Shown here one piece after another: positions 1 through 6,928 of a stretch of 35,359 nucleotides of DNA (its first letter is position 1; every line of letters begins with the position of its first letter). The stretch spans positions 1 through 35,359 of the forward strand of contig NZ_SLVJ01000034.1 in NCBI RefSeq assembly GCF_004345325.1. Direction: 5' to 3'. A program made the position numbers and the translations under genes. The notes under the pieces were generated by a model that saw nothing but the letters and a program-made list of their open reading frames with translations, did no database searches and was not told the DNA's origin. The DNA is from Acinetobacter calcoaceticus. GTDB lineage: Bacteria; Pseudomonadota; Gammaproteobacteria; Pseudomonadales; Moraxellaceae.

Positions 1-193
1 GTGCCACGATACTTGTCAGTGCAAGTGTGGCATCGAAAGGTTAGATATTCTTCTCAGATATATCTTTCGGGTCGCAAAGATTCCCCCACTATAGTGGCAA
101 ACTTAGTGGTGGGAGTATGTCAATGCTCATGCTCATGCTCAAGGCAACAACTGAGGATGTTGAGGGGGGATAACCCGCCCTCAACTGAAGCGC
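1..193. other. Structured non-coding stretch with several hairpins
   Basis: I see no convincing gene here. The + strand can fold into successive stem-loops. The first pairs TGCCAC (2-7) with GTGGCA (27-32), with an inner ACTTG/CAAGT stem (11-15/22-26). The second pairs CGAAAG (34-39) with CTTTCG (64-69). A third pairs TTGAGGG (160-166) with CCCTCAA (178-184). A perfect triple repeat of ATGCTC lies at 123-140. The last hairpin sits just past the stop of the porin on the minus strand and could help end that transcript, although no strong U-tract follows it. The GGTCGCAAAG stretch at 70-79 faintly recalls the core of GEMM riboswitches, but the remaining consensus is not evident. The 67-codon open frame that starts at base 1 has no family resemblance. 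Confidence 0.3.
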
Positions 194-1363
194 TTAAAAA
201 CTAATGAACATCGTGATCCAAGTGGAATCTTTTTCAGACTTATCTGAGGTAGAGGCAAAGGTATGCTCAGTCATGATTTTGAGGTTTTTATTAAAACTGG
301 TACTGAAACCGACATATTGATGATTGGCACGAAAATTTTCAGCAGATTTCAAGCGTAAAGAATCCACGGCAATATAGGGCTGGATCGATTTTAGATAAGG
401 GAGATCAAATTTAAAGGTATAGCCTGCAAAAGCTTCTAGGCCATAACCATCACCAACAAAATAATGCTGCACAGTGGGGTTATTCACCACAGGGACAAAG
501 TCATTGTAATAACTGGCTGTGGCAACCAGATACCATTGATTAGGTTGATAGGTGACCGCCGTGCCGAAGATGTTTTGTTGATAGTCGTTGGCCTCAGTAG
601 TGGCTTGATGTTGCTCAGATTTGATCTGTGCCTTGGTGGTACTGAAAGCGGCACTATAGGTCAATGTTTTGCTTGGCTTATAGTCGAGTCCAATGCCGGC
701 ACCATTTTGACGTTTATAGATGTGCTGATCAGAAAGAACTTTGGCTTTTTCTGGGAACAGTACATTGGCATAGAGTTTAAAGTGATCAAAATCTTTGCTG
801 TACATCAGGCTATTTTTGGGACGATTGGCACCATCATAATTGGTATGTGCACCAATGGCTGTTGCACCTGCATGGGCATCGTTATCCCAGACATCACTTT
901 TCATCCCGATGACCGAGTAATACAGACCAAATTGATGACCATAGGTCAGGGTGCCATAGGTTTTGTTTTCGATGCTGATATAGGATTGACGCTCAGAACT
1001 GGATGGGCTTTGTGGACTATAGTGATTATCCATTCCGAGTATTTTAAATGGGTTAATACCACGCTCATAATAGCCCACGACTTTGGTTTCAGGGCTGACA
1101 TCATAATTGATGGTCAATCTTAAACGACTCAAGCCATCGTGCCCATTTTTATAATAACTGGGCTCGTCACCGACGTTATGCACCCATTGTGGGCGTAATT
1201 GCCCACCAAATTGCACACTGAGCGGTGAGAGTAAGGGCGAATCCAGTTGGTTTTTGGCAATAAGATCGATTTCTGTATGGCCAATCGGTGCAATGAGCAG
1301 CGCACACGTCATGACACAAAGAGACAATACCGGTTTGCTTGGGTGCATATGCTTTGGGTGCAT
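194..1363 (-). CDS. Outer-membrane porin, Gram-negative porin family
   Basis: This 389-residue protein carries an N-terminal signal peptide (hydrophobic core about residues 10-28) followed by alternating amphipathic segments rich in Tyr, Gly and Asn. It ends in ITMFISF, and a terminal Phe is the usual beta-barrel insertion signal. Phrases such as VQFGGQLRPQW, SRLRLTINYDV and YGTLTYGHQFGLYY match the general bacterial porin fold of 16-stranded trimers that pass small hydrophilic solutes; the substrate cannot be told from sequence. The start is supported by an AGGA motif eight bases upstream of ATG. The gene is monocistronic, separated from azlD by about 230 bases. A TATAAT hexamer and a hairpin lie in its leader. 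Confidence in porin is high; the subfamily is unknown. Confidence 0.88.
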   Translation of the reverse strand: MHPKHMHPSKPVLSLCVMTCALLIAPIGHTEIDLIAKNQLDSPLLSPLSVQFGGQLRPQWVHNVGDEPSYYKNGHDGLSRLRLTINYDVSPETKVVGYYERGINPFKILGMDNHYSPQSPSSSERQSYISIENKTYGTLTYGHQFGLYYSVIGMKSDVWDNDAHAGATAIGAHTNYDGANRPKNSLMYSKDFDHFKLYANVLFPEKAKVLSDQHIYKRQNGAGIGLDYKPSKTLTYSAAFSTTKAQIKSEQHQATTEANDYQQNIFGTAVTYQPNQWYLVATASYYNDFVPVVNNPTVQHYFVGDGYGLEAFAGYTFKFDLPYLKSIQPYIAVDSLRLKSAENFRANHQYVGFSTSFNKNLKIMTEHTFASTSDKSEKDSTWITMFISF

Positions 1364-1447
1364 TTCAATATTCCTAAATTTGATTTATTTTTTTTGGGGA
1401 GATGAACACGATTGGCCTTTTTTATAGGTTTTTAATCGTGGTTTGAA

Positions 1448-1469
1448 GCCCTAAAAGTCCATTTAGGGC
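1448..1469 (-). promoter_or_regulatory. Hairpin in the porin leader
   Basis: GCCCTAAA (1448-1455) and TTTAGGGC (1462-1469) form a perfect 8-bp stem with a 6-base loop. It lies about 80 bases upstream of the porin start and immediately downstream of a TATAAT hexamer on the same strand, so it would form at or near the 5' end of the porin mRNA. A role in mRNA stability or post-transcriptional control is inference. There is no U-tract, so a terminator is less likely. Confidence 0.4.
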
Positions 1470-1477
1470 ATGCATGA

Positions 1478-1483
1478 ATTATA
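1478..1483 (-). promoter_or_regulatory. Candidate -10 element of the porin promoter
   Basis: The minus strand reads TATAAT here, a perfect -10 hexamer, preceded by AGG. The -35 region 17 bases upstream (TATGTC) is poor, so this would be a weak or activator-dependent promoter. Position relative to the porin start (about 115 bases upstream) is plausible. Confidence 0.35.
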
Positions 1484-1595
1484 CCTATTTTGCTTTATTC
1501 GACATATTATTTTTAATGGTTCATACTTTTAAATGCTCAATTAAACCACTAATGAATGGTTATGAAGCGTGCATTGTCTAAAATCTAGACTGACT

Positions 1596-1943
1596 TTAGC
1601 CACTCATCGGTAAATAGGTGTAAACCAAGCCATAGGCCAAGGCCGCAAGTAAGGTGGCCAGTACAATTTTTTTAGAAAAATAATACAAGCCAGAGAGCAC
1701 GATAAAGCCCACCGACATGGCCACGATTTTATTGGGCGTTTCAATCAAAGGCGGCAGGGTGGCCACCACCAACATCGCAGTAATCGCCGAGATCCCAATG
1801 GCCCCGAGTGCAATGCCGATCCAAACTGGACTATGACGAGAGGGACGATTACGTCGTTTCTCAATCATAAACAGTGGACCAAATCGAGAAGCAAAATTGG
1901 CAATCCCGACGATAATCCCGATTAATATAATTTCTAGGCTCAT
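1596..1943 (-). CDS. azlD: AzlD-family small subunit of branched-chain amino-acid exporter
   Basis: This 115-residue, very hydrophobic protein has about four membrane helices and the AzlD-type pattern: N-terminal helix EIILIGIIVGIANFASRFGP, a short basic loop with KRRNRP, then further helices. Together with AzlC it forms the LIV-E family exporter (AzlCD; YgaZH in E. coli) that removes branched-chain amino acids and analogues from the cytoplasm. Its start overlaps the azlC stop by four bases (ATGA), a sign of translational coupling. Length is normal for the family (about 100-110). Confidence 0.87.
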   Translation of the reverse strand: MSLEIILIGIIVGIANFASRFGPLFMIEKRRNRPSRHSPVWIGIALGAIGISAITAMLVVATLPPLIETPNKIVAMSVGFIVLSGLYYFSKKIVLATLLAALAYGLVYTYLPMSG

Positions 1944-2689
1944 ACTGATTCTCGTGGCGGTTGCTGAGGCTGCAACATATAGTGTTTAAAAATACCTGCG
2001 CAAATCCCCGATATAATTCCGATAAAAATCGCAGCAGATAAATTAATCCAATAACACGCCATAGCGGAACTGACCAACGTCACCATGACCACCAGACTGT
2101 GTTTCTTTTCAAAAGCAGCCAGCAAGAAACTTAAAAATAAGGCAGGCAATAAAAAGTCTAGCGCTGCTTGGATAAAGGCGGGTAAATACTGCATTTGGTT
2201 GGCAAATAAGCCGCCCAATAATGAGCCCATACTCCACGATAACCAACTAAATAAACTGAGGCCAAGCATCCATGATTCGGACCATTGCTCACGGCGCTGG
2301 GTCAACTTGATCATGCCACTGGCAAAGACCTCATCGGTAAGGCCCCAAGACCAAAGGGCAGTCTTTTTGAGGTTCAACCGATCTTGAATTAAGTTGTGTA
2401 ATGCGGGGCCATATAGGACATGACGAATATCCAATGCAATCACGGTCAGCGCTGCCATCCAGATCGAGCTACCACTGGCCAACAAGGCCACCACTAAAAA
2501 TTGGCTGGCGCCTGCATACATGGTGCAAGATAAAAATAATGCTTCTGTAGCAGTAAACCCAAATTGAGTTGCAGACACACCAAAAGCAAAAGAAACGGGT
2601 AAATAGGTAAAGATAATAACTTGACTATCTTTGGCACCTTGTAAAAATTGGGCGAATGCGGATTGAGTTGGGTGAATCTGCTTAGACAC
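1940..2689 (-). CDS. azlC: AzlC-family branched-chain amino-acid exporter, large subunit
   Basis: This 249-residue inner-membrane protein has the AzlC signature in its first half, including LPVSFAFGVSATQFGF followed by a CTMYAGASQFLVVALL helix and ALDIRHVLYGPAL. The family exports leucine, isoleucine, valine and some analogues together with AzlD. The reading frame begins with GTG rather than ATG at 2689; an AGAGG motif six bases upstream supports that choice. It is the first gene of an azlCD pair. Its leader carries two CATATG hexamers that could be an operator. Confidence 0.9.
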   Translation of the reverse strand: MSKQIHPTQSAFAQFLQGAKDSQVIIFTYLPVSFAFGVSATQFGFTATEALFLSCTMYAGASQFLVVALLASGSSIWMAALTVIALDIRHVLYGPALHNLIQDRLNLKKTALWSWGLTDEVFASGMIKLTQRREQWSESWMLGLSLFSWLSWSMGSLLGGLFANQMQYLPAFIQAALDFLLPALFLSFLLAAFEKKHSLVVMVTLVSSAMACYWINLSAAIFIGIISGICAGIFKHYMLQPQQPPRESV

Positions 2690-2702
2690 AGTACACCTCT
2701 AG

Positions 2703-2720
2703 CATATGTAATTGCATATG
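2703..2720 (-). promoter_or_regulatory. CATATG-N6-CATATG repeat in azlC leader
   Basis: Two palindromic CATATG hexamers (2703-2708 and 2715-2720) are separated by six bases, with GCATATG repeated directly. They lie between a TATAAT hexamer (2757-2762, minus strand) and the azlC start, where a repressor or an Lrp/AsnC-type regulator could bind. No regulator gene adjoins azlCD, so the partner is unknown. Function is inference. Confidence 0.3.
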
Positions 2721-2750
2721 GAAGTATTGAATAACAAAGGATTAAATAGG

Positions 2751-2779
2751 TTGAGAATTATAACCGAATTTAATAGCAT
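2751..2779 (+). promoter_or_regulatory. Candidate promoter for the small lipoprotein gene
   Basis: TTGAGA (2751-2756) and TAGCAT (2774-2779) are 17 bases apart and fit a sigma-70 promoter moderately well, about 20 bases before the 2799 start. The same stretch carries TATAAT on the minus strand (2757-2762), which may serve azlCD. The two divergent promoters would therefore overlap. Confidence 0.3.
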
Positions 2780-2798
2780 AGTGCAGACCCGTTTATAG

Positions 2799-3287
2799 AT
2801 GCGATCAATCATGTTGGCTTTAAAAGTTGCTACATCGGCGCTGAGTGTTGTTGTTTTAAGCAGCCTATTTTTATATGGTTGCGGACAGAATAATGAGCAA
2901 ACTACCGCCAAAGTAGAAATCAAAGCAGCACCAAAGCTCACCAATGACGCCACCAGTTATGCCAATGCAGCATGGCAATTAATCAATCAAGCAGACCCTT
3001 TTGTTTATCGTAAGCAACTCAATTTGATTGAAGATAAAGTTCGTATTCCGGTGCGTAAACTCAGTACCGATTGGCGCATCAATGTAAAGATGACCGATTC
3101 AGTGACTGAAGGAAAATATGCATTGTGTCGTAAAGCCCTGACCAGTCTAGACAGTTGGGCACGTGCCACGCTGGACAAAGATGTCAAAATGCAGCAAAAA
3201 CAACTCGATTACGAGCGTGACAAGGCGCAGTGCAAAGATGCTATTGCTCAACCACAACTGGGCAATACCTCGCCAAAATCTGGTTAA
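2799..3287 (+). CDS. Small lipoprotein of unknown function
   Basis: This 162-residue protein starts with a lipoprotein signal peptide: a basic start, a hydrophobic core, and a lipobox LYGC with Cys28 as the probable lipidated residue. The mature part begins with a Thr/Lys/Ala-rich linker and continues as a mostly helical domain containing Trp59, Trp82 and two further cysteines, in KYALCRKAL and KAQCKDA. I do not recognise a named domain. The start could be ATG 2799 or ATG 2811, neither with a strong ribosome-binding site. It is transcribed divergently from azlCD and ends before a strong terminator, so it is probably monocistronic. It most likely sits in the inner or outer membrane facing the periplasm. 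Confidence 0.75.
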   Translation: MRSIMLALKVATSALSVVVLSSLFLYGCGQNNEQTTAKVEIKAAPKLTNDATSYANAAWQLINQADPFVYRKQLNLIEDKVRIPVRKLSTDWRINVKMTDSVTEGKYALCRKALTSLDSWARATLDKDVKMQQKQLDYERDKAQCKDAIAQPQLGNTSPKSG

Positions 3288-3352
3288 GCCACACAACTAG
3301 AGCCTCAAAAGATATTGCATCGATTGCTGTTGTTTTAATCATGCAGCGCCAC

Positions 3353-3393
3353 AAAAAAACCTTGCAGTACATCATTGACTGCAAGGTTTTTTT
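3353..3393. terminator. Strong bidirectional terminator
   Basis: Perfect 16-bp inverted repeat: seven A, then ACCTTGCAGT-type arm (3353-3368), a 9-base loop, and the complementary arm ending in seven T (3378-3393). The A/T runs on both sides make it work in either direction. It closes the lipoprotein gene on the + strand. Confidence 0.9.
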
Positions 3394-3409
3394 GGATTTC
3401 TGATCGAAC

Positions 3410-3555
3410 TCATCGAGTCCGCTGTGCTGATTGGCTGGGGATTACGTTGATCTTTTCACCAAAAGAGCGACTGACGACAATTTGTTTTTCGGCGCTGGAG
3501 TAGCTTCTATGTCAATGCAGGAGGTGCCTTGTGATTCAATAAATATACGAGGATC
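3410..3555 (-). pseudogene. umuC: Decayed fragment of umuC (DNA polymerase V catalytic subunit)
   Basis: Read on the minus strand from 3555, the bases translate to a stretch containing SQGTSCIDIEATPAPK. One frame-step at a run of five A (T on the + strand, 3485-3489) later, they continue as QIVVSRSFGEKINVIPSQ and stop at 3410. This resembles the region of UmuC-type Y-family polymerases around 'LxGxSCxxLE...KxQIxxSRSFGE'. No start, no polymerase palm motifs and no umuD are present, so this is a C-proximal remnant broken by at least one frameshift. Recognition rests on memory of the family, not on an alignment. Confidence 0.6.
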
Positions 3556-3643
3556 AAAATGTATCACTACTTTAGTTTTATTTGGCTTTTTTGTAATATA
3601 AGTTTAAAATAAACTACTGTTTTTTATATTGATAATTTAATTA

Positions 3644-4990
3644 ATGAACTTTTTAAAAAAACTGGTGCTCATTAGCGCCATCAGTAGTTGCCTGAGTATC
3701 AGCGCAGTGGCGGCTACGCCTGCAGAATTTAACTCCACTGCAGCCTTAGCACAGCAGGGCGATGCGCAGGCACAATCTAATCTTGGTTTGATGTATGCCA
3801 ATGGCCAAGGTGTGGCGAAAAATGATGCGCAGGCGGTTAGTTGGTATCGCAAGGCCGCGGATCAGGGCAATGCTATGGCACAACATAATCTCGGCTGGAT
3901 GTATGACGAAGGCCGCGGTGTGGCGCAGGACTATGCGCAGGCGCTTAGTTGGTATCGCAAGGCTGCGGATCAGGGCGATGCGTCGGCACAAAATAATCTC
4001 GGCTGGATGTATGCCAATGGTCAAGGTGTGGCGCAAAATGATGCGCAGGCGGTTAGTTGGTATCGTAAGGCTGCGGAGCAGGGCGATGCTGATGCACAAA
4101 ATAATCTCGGCTGGATGTATGCCAATGGCCGCGGTGTGGCGCAAGACTATGCGCAGGCGCTTAGTTGGTATCGCAAGGCTGCGGATCAGGGCGATGCGTC
4201 GGCACAATTTTATCTCGGCGTGATGTATGCCAATGGCCGCGGTGTGGCACAAAATGATGTGCAGGCGCTTAGTTGGTATCGCAAGGCCGCGGAGCAGGGC
4301 GATGCTGATGCACAATTTAATCTCGGCGTGAGGTATGCCAATGGCCGCGGTGTGGCGCAAAATGATGCGCAAGCGCTTAGTTGGTATCGCAAGGCCGCGG
4401 AGCAGGGCTATGCGTCGGCACAAAATAATCTCGGCTGGATGTATGCCAATGGTCAAGGTGTGGCGCAAAATGATGCGCAGGCGGTTAGTTGGTATCGTAA
4501 GGCTGCGGAGCAGGGCGATGCTGATGCACAAAATAATCTCGGCTGGATGTATGCCAATGGCCGCGGTGTGGCACAAAATGATGTGCAGGCGCTTAGTTGG
4601 TATCGCAAGGCCGCGGAGCAGGGCGATGCTGATGCACAATTTAATCTCGGCGTGAGGTATGCCATTGGCCGCGGTGTGGCGCAAAATGATGCGCAGGCGG
4701 TTAGTTGGTATCTTAAGGCTGCGGAGCAGGGCAATGCGTCGGCACAAAATAATCTCGGCGCGATGTATGCCAATGGCCGCGGTGTGACGCGAAACACAGC
4801 ACTCTCTAATGAATGGTATTTAAAAGCGGCCAATAATGGCGATACGCAGGCACAATTTAACATTGCTCAGAATTATCTGGATGGCAGTAATGGTTTGCCG
4901 AAAAATAAAACCCAAGGCTTGGCTTGGTTGCAAAAAGCCGCCAACAATGGCCATGCACAGGCCAAGTTGGTATTAGCAGGCTTACGTTAA
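3644..4990 (+). CDS. Secreted Sel1-repeat (SLR) protein with 11 repeats
   Basis: This 448-residue protein has a cleavable signal peptide (KK then a hydrophobic run, AVAA at 21-24) followed from residue 43 by eleven Sel1-like repeats: ten of exactly 36 residues and one of 37. The consensus is AQxNLGxMYANGxGVAQNDxQAxSWYRKAAEQGDAx. Such alpha/alpha solenoids are protein-binding scaffolds, often in envelope signalling, stress response or host interaction; the partner here is unknown. Repeats 1-9 are nearly identical at DNA level, repeats 10-11 have diverged, which suggests recent expansion by unequal crossing-over. The ribosome-binding site is weak. The gene stands alone, bounded by umuC debris upstream and a terminator hairpin downstream. 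Confidence 0.92.
   Translation: MNFLKKLVLISAISSCLSISAVAATPAEFNSTAALAQQGDAQAQSNLGLMYANGQGVAKNDAQAVSWYRKAADQGNAMAQHNLGWMYDEGRGVAQDYAQALSWYRKAADQGDASAQNNLGWMYANGQGVAQNDAQAVSWYRKAAEQGDADAQNNLGWMYANGRGVAQDYAQALSWYRKAADQGDASAQFYLGVMYANGRGVAQNDVQALSWYRKAAEQGDADAQFNLGVRYANGRGVAQNDAQALSWYRKAAEQGYASAQNNLGWMYANGQGVAQNDAQAVSWYRKAAEQGDADAQNNLGWMYANGRGVAQNDVQALSWYRKAAEQGDADAQFNLGVRYAIGRGVAQNDAQAVSWYLKAAEQGNASAQNNLGAMYANGRGVTRNTALSNEWYLKAANNGDTQAQFNIAQNYLDGSNGLPKNKTQGLAWLQKAANNGHAQAKLVLAGLR
3770..4741 (+). repeat. Nine 108-bp tandem repeats inside the Sel1 gene
   Basis: Period 108 bases (36 codons). Stretches of exact identity are long: 3978-4140 equals 4410-4572 (163 bases, offset 432 = 4 units), and 4222-4340 equals 4546-4664 (119 bases, offset 324 = 3 units). 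The second pair differs at the next base, changing Asn to Ile. Unit number is likely to vary between strains. The strong codon periodicity also creates long spurious open frames on both strands. Confidence 0.95.
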
Positions 4991-5011
4991 TCACAAGTCC
5001 ATACTCATAAA

Positions 5012-5041
5012 AGACTGCAAGCGCCCATGCACTTGCAGTCT
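5012..5041 (-). terminator. Hairpin terminator, mainly for the 77-residue protein gene
   Basis: AGACTGCAAG (5012-5021) and CTTGCAGTCT (5032-5041) form a perfect 10-bp stem with a 10-base loop. On the minus strand the stem is followed by CTTTTATG, a short U-tract. It lies between the convergent Sel1 and 77-residue genes. Confidence 0.7.
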
Positions 5042-5064
5042 GAGTCATGGTTAGTATTTCAGTT

Positions 5065-5298
5065 TTAGGGCTTTGGGACAGGATTGCTATCGTTTTTAGC
5101 CTTAGCGGCAGGGGGGATGGTTGGTGCTGCTTTTTTTGCGTCTTGGTTGGCAACTTTATTTGCAACACATTTAGCACCTTTTTGATCTGGCCCAGTACCA
5201 CCGACATGGGTTGTGCCTTTGGGGCAGTTCAGTGCAAATGTCGATACACTAAACATAGCAAGCAGTGCAATGGTCATATACTTGATGATTATTTTCAT
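5065..5298 (-). CDS. Small exported protein, function unknown
   Basis: The 77-residue product has a clear signal peptide (MKIIIKYMTIALLAMFSVSTFA), leaving a mature chain of about 55 residues. This begins LNCPKGTTHVGGTGPDQKGAKC, with two cysteines that could form a disulfide, and ends in a Lys/Ala/Pro-rich tail (KAKNDSNPVPKP). I know no named family with certainty; short proteins of this kind are common in Acinetobacter. It is convergent with the Sel1 gene and followed by a hairpin terminator. The ribosome-binding site is weak. Confidence 0.6.
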   Translation of the reverse strand: MKIIIKYMTIALLAMFSVSTFALNCPKGTTHVGGTGPDQKGAKCVANKVANQDAKKAAPTIPPAAKAKNDSNPVPKP

Positions 5299-5697
5299 TA
5301 GGTTGGTCTTTTTATTGGTATGGCAAGAGTGCCATATAACAATCTATGTTCATTTTTTAGGATATTAAAGCGAGTAAATGTTAATCAAAGCTTTGATTCT
5401 AGATAGATCTGTAATGATGAAAAGATAGCATCAATCGAGTTTGCACAGGATTAAGATTAAGCCTTCAATATTTGATACTTTTTTTGGCGATATCTAATAA
5501 GTGTAATTCATGTTTAAAGGATTTGTGATGCAAAGTTGAGCCAGATTGGCCGTAAATGAGATGGGGTTGAGCAGCGGAGTTAGGATGAGATCAGGTCAGG
5601 ACGTTGTAGCGGCAAAGCCCGACGTTGTCGACTTTGCCGCGATGGCTATACGTTGATGGCTATATGTTGAAGATCATATTTGAAGATGCTTTAAAGC
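5299..5697. other. Intergenic region with nested palindrome and short tandem repeat
   Basis: No gene seen. GCGGCAAAG (5609-5617) and CTTTGCCGC (5632-5640) form a 9-bp stem, whose loop contains a further CGAC-gtt-GTCG palindrome. It is followed by a near-perfect 14-base tandem repeat beginning GATGGCTATACGTT at about 5641. The stem is downstream of ychF but lacks a U-tract on that strand. Confidence 0.5.
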
Positions 5698-6789
5698 TTA
5701 TACGTTAAAGCGGAAATGCAATACATCACCGTCTTGAACTACATAAGTTTTACCTTCTAGACGCCATTTACCTGCTTCTTTGGCGCCCGCTTCACCGTTG
5801 TACTGGATGAAGTCTTCATAAGCCACACATTCAGCACGAATAAAGCCTTTTTCAAAGTCAGTGTGAATCACGCCTGCCGCTTGAGGTGCAGTAGCGCCAA
5901 CTTTAACGGTCCAAGCGCGAACTTCTTGCACACCCGCAGTAAAGTAAGTATGTAGACCCAACAAGCTATAACCGGCACGAATTACGATGTTCAAGCCCGG
6001 TTCTTCCATGCCCATAGCTTCGAGGAATTCAGCACGTTCATCTTCTTCAAGCAAAGAAATCTCTGCTTCAATCTGGTTGCACAATGGCACTACGATGGCA
6101 TTTTCTTCAGCAGCTAATTTTTTCACTGCATCCAAATGTGGATTGTTTTCAAAACCATCTTCAGACACGTTGGCAATGTACATGGTTGGTTTTAAAGTTA
6201 ATAAACCAAAACCGCGTACCAATTTACGTTCATCGTCAGAAAGATCAGCAGCACGTGCTGGTTTGCCTTCGTCAAGCAACGGTAAGATTTTTTCCAACGC
6301 TGCTTTGGTGACTAGCGCATCTTTATCACCGCTCTTGGCACTTTTGCTTAAACGTAGGATCGCTTTACTCACAGTATCCATATCGGCAAGTGCAAGTTCA
6401 GTATTGATGGTGGCGATATCATCTAAAGGGTCAATCTTGTTATTGACGTGGATGACATTTTCATCTTCAAAACAACGAACTACATGCGCAATGGCATCTG
6501 TTTCGCGGATGTTGGCAAGGAATTGGTTGCCCAAGCCTTCACCTTTAGATGCACCAGCAACCAAACCTGCAATATCTACAAATTCCATGGTGGTTGGCAG
6601 TACACGTTGCGGTTTAACGATCGCAGACAATTTGTCTAAACGTGGATCAGGCACAGGAACGATACCGGTATTCGGTTCGATAGTACAAAATGGGAAGTTT
6701 TCAGCAGCAATGGCCGCTTTAGTTAAAGCATTGAAAAGGGTAGATTTACCAACGTTGGGTAAGCCAACAATACCACAATTAAAACCCAT
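5698..6789 (-). CDS. ychF: Redox-regulated ATPase/GTPase YchF (OLA1 family)
   Basis: This is the universal Obg-related P-loop protein that prefers ATP, binds ribosomes and dampens the oxidative-stress response. The product of 363 residues begins MGFNCGIVGLPNVGKST, with the P-loop at residues 8-16. Next come the switch region, DIAGLVAGASKGEGLGNQFL, and the NKxD-equivalent region with NVSEDG. The C-terminal TGS domain ends in YVVQDGDVLHFRFNV, the exact family ending. The frame is open for 27 more codons upstream, but MGFNCG is the conserved start and has GTGAG about seven bases before it. In many gammaproteobacteria the gene follows pth, which is not seen here. Confidence 0.97.
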   Translation of the reverse strand: MGFNCGIVGLPNVGKSTLFNALTKAAIAAENFPFCTIEPNTGIVPVPDPRLDKLSAIVKPQRVLPTTMEFVDIAGLVAGASKGEGLGNQFLANIRETDAIAHVVRCFEDENVIHVNNKIDPLDDIATINTELALADMDTVSKAILRLSKSAKSGDKDALVTKAALEKILPLLDEGKPARAADLSDDERKLVRGFGLLTLKPTMYIANVSEDGFENNPHLDAVKKLAAEENAIVVPLCNQIEAEISLLEEDERAEFLEAMGMEEPGLNIVIRAGYSLLGLHTYFTAGVQEVRAWTVKVGATAPQAAGVIHTDFEKGFIRAECVAYEDFIQYNGEAGAKEAGKWRLEGKTYVVQDGDVLHFRFNV

Positions 6790-6928
6790 GAATGACTCAC
6801 AAATTGGTTTATAAAAATTGTTCACGATTTTACATGAAAGCGGGGTTAAGAGGAAATGTTTGTGCAGCATTCAGCACATCTAAGCCATTTTGGGCCTGAT
6901 TTTGCGCTGAAACTCGCTTTTGATGTGC

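Noticed and set aside
70..79. GEMM (c-di-GMP) riboswitch-like GGTCGCAAAG core
   Set aside because: Only this short piece agrees; the conserved flanking stems and tetraloop receptor are not recognisable and no + strand gene follows.
1..204. 67-codon + strand frame at the left edge
   Set aside because: Composition is not protein-like, it crosses several strong hairpins, and it resembles nothing known.
464..1123. 219-codon open frame on the + strand inside the porin gene
   Set aside because: It lies antisense to a well-supported porin, has no ribosome-binding site or family pattern, and reflects the codon bias of the opposite strand.
2699..2953. 84-codon minus-strand frame between azlC and the lipoprotein
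   Set aside because: It overlaps the lipoprotein start and the divergent promoter region; no ribosome-binding site.
3770..4741. Regular repeats that might suggest a CRISPR array
   Set aside because: The period is 108 bases with no unique spacers, the frame is open throughout, and the translation is the Sel1 consensus.
3746..4747. 333-codon minus-strand open frame with a repeating protein
   Set aside because: It is the antisense image of the 108-bp Sel1 repeats; the periodicity keeps a frame open by chance. The + strand protein has the signal peptide and the known domain.
5987..6814. 275-codon + strand frame over ychF
   Set aside because: Antisense to the universally conserved YchF; no independent evidence for a gene.
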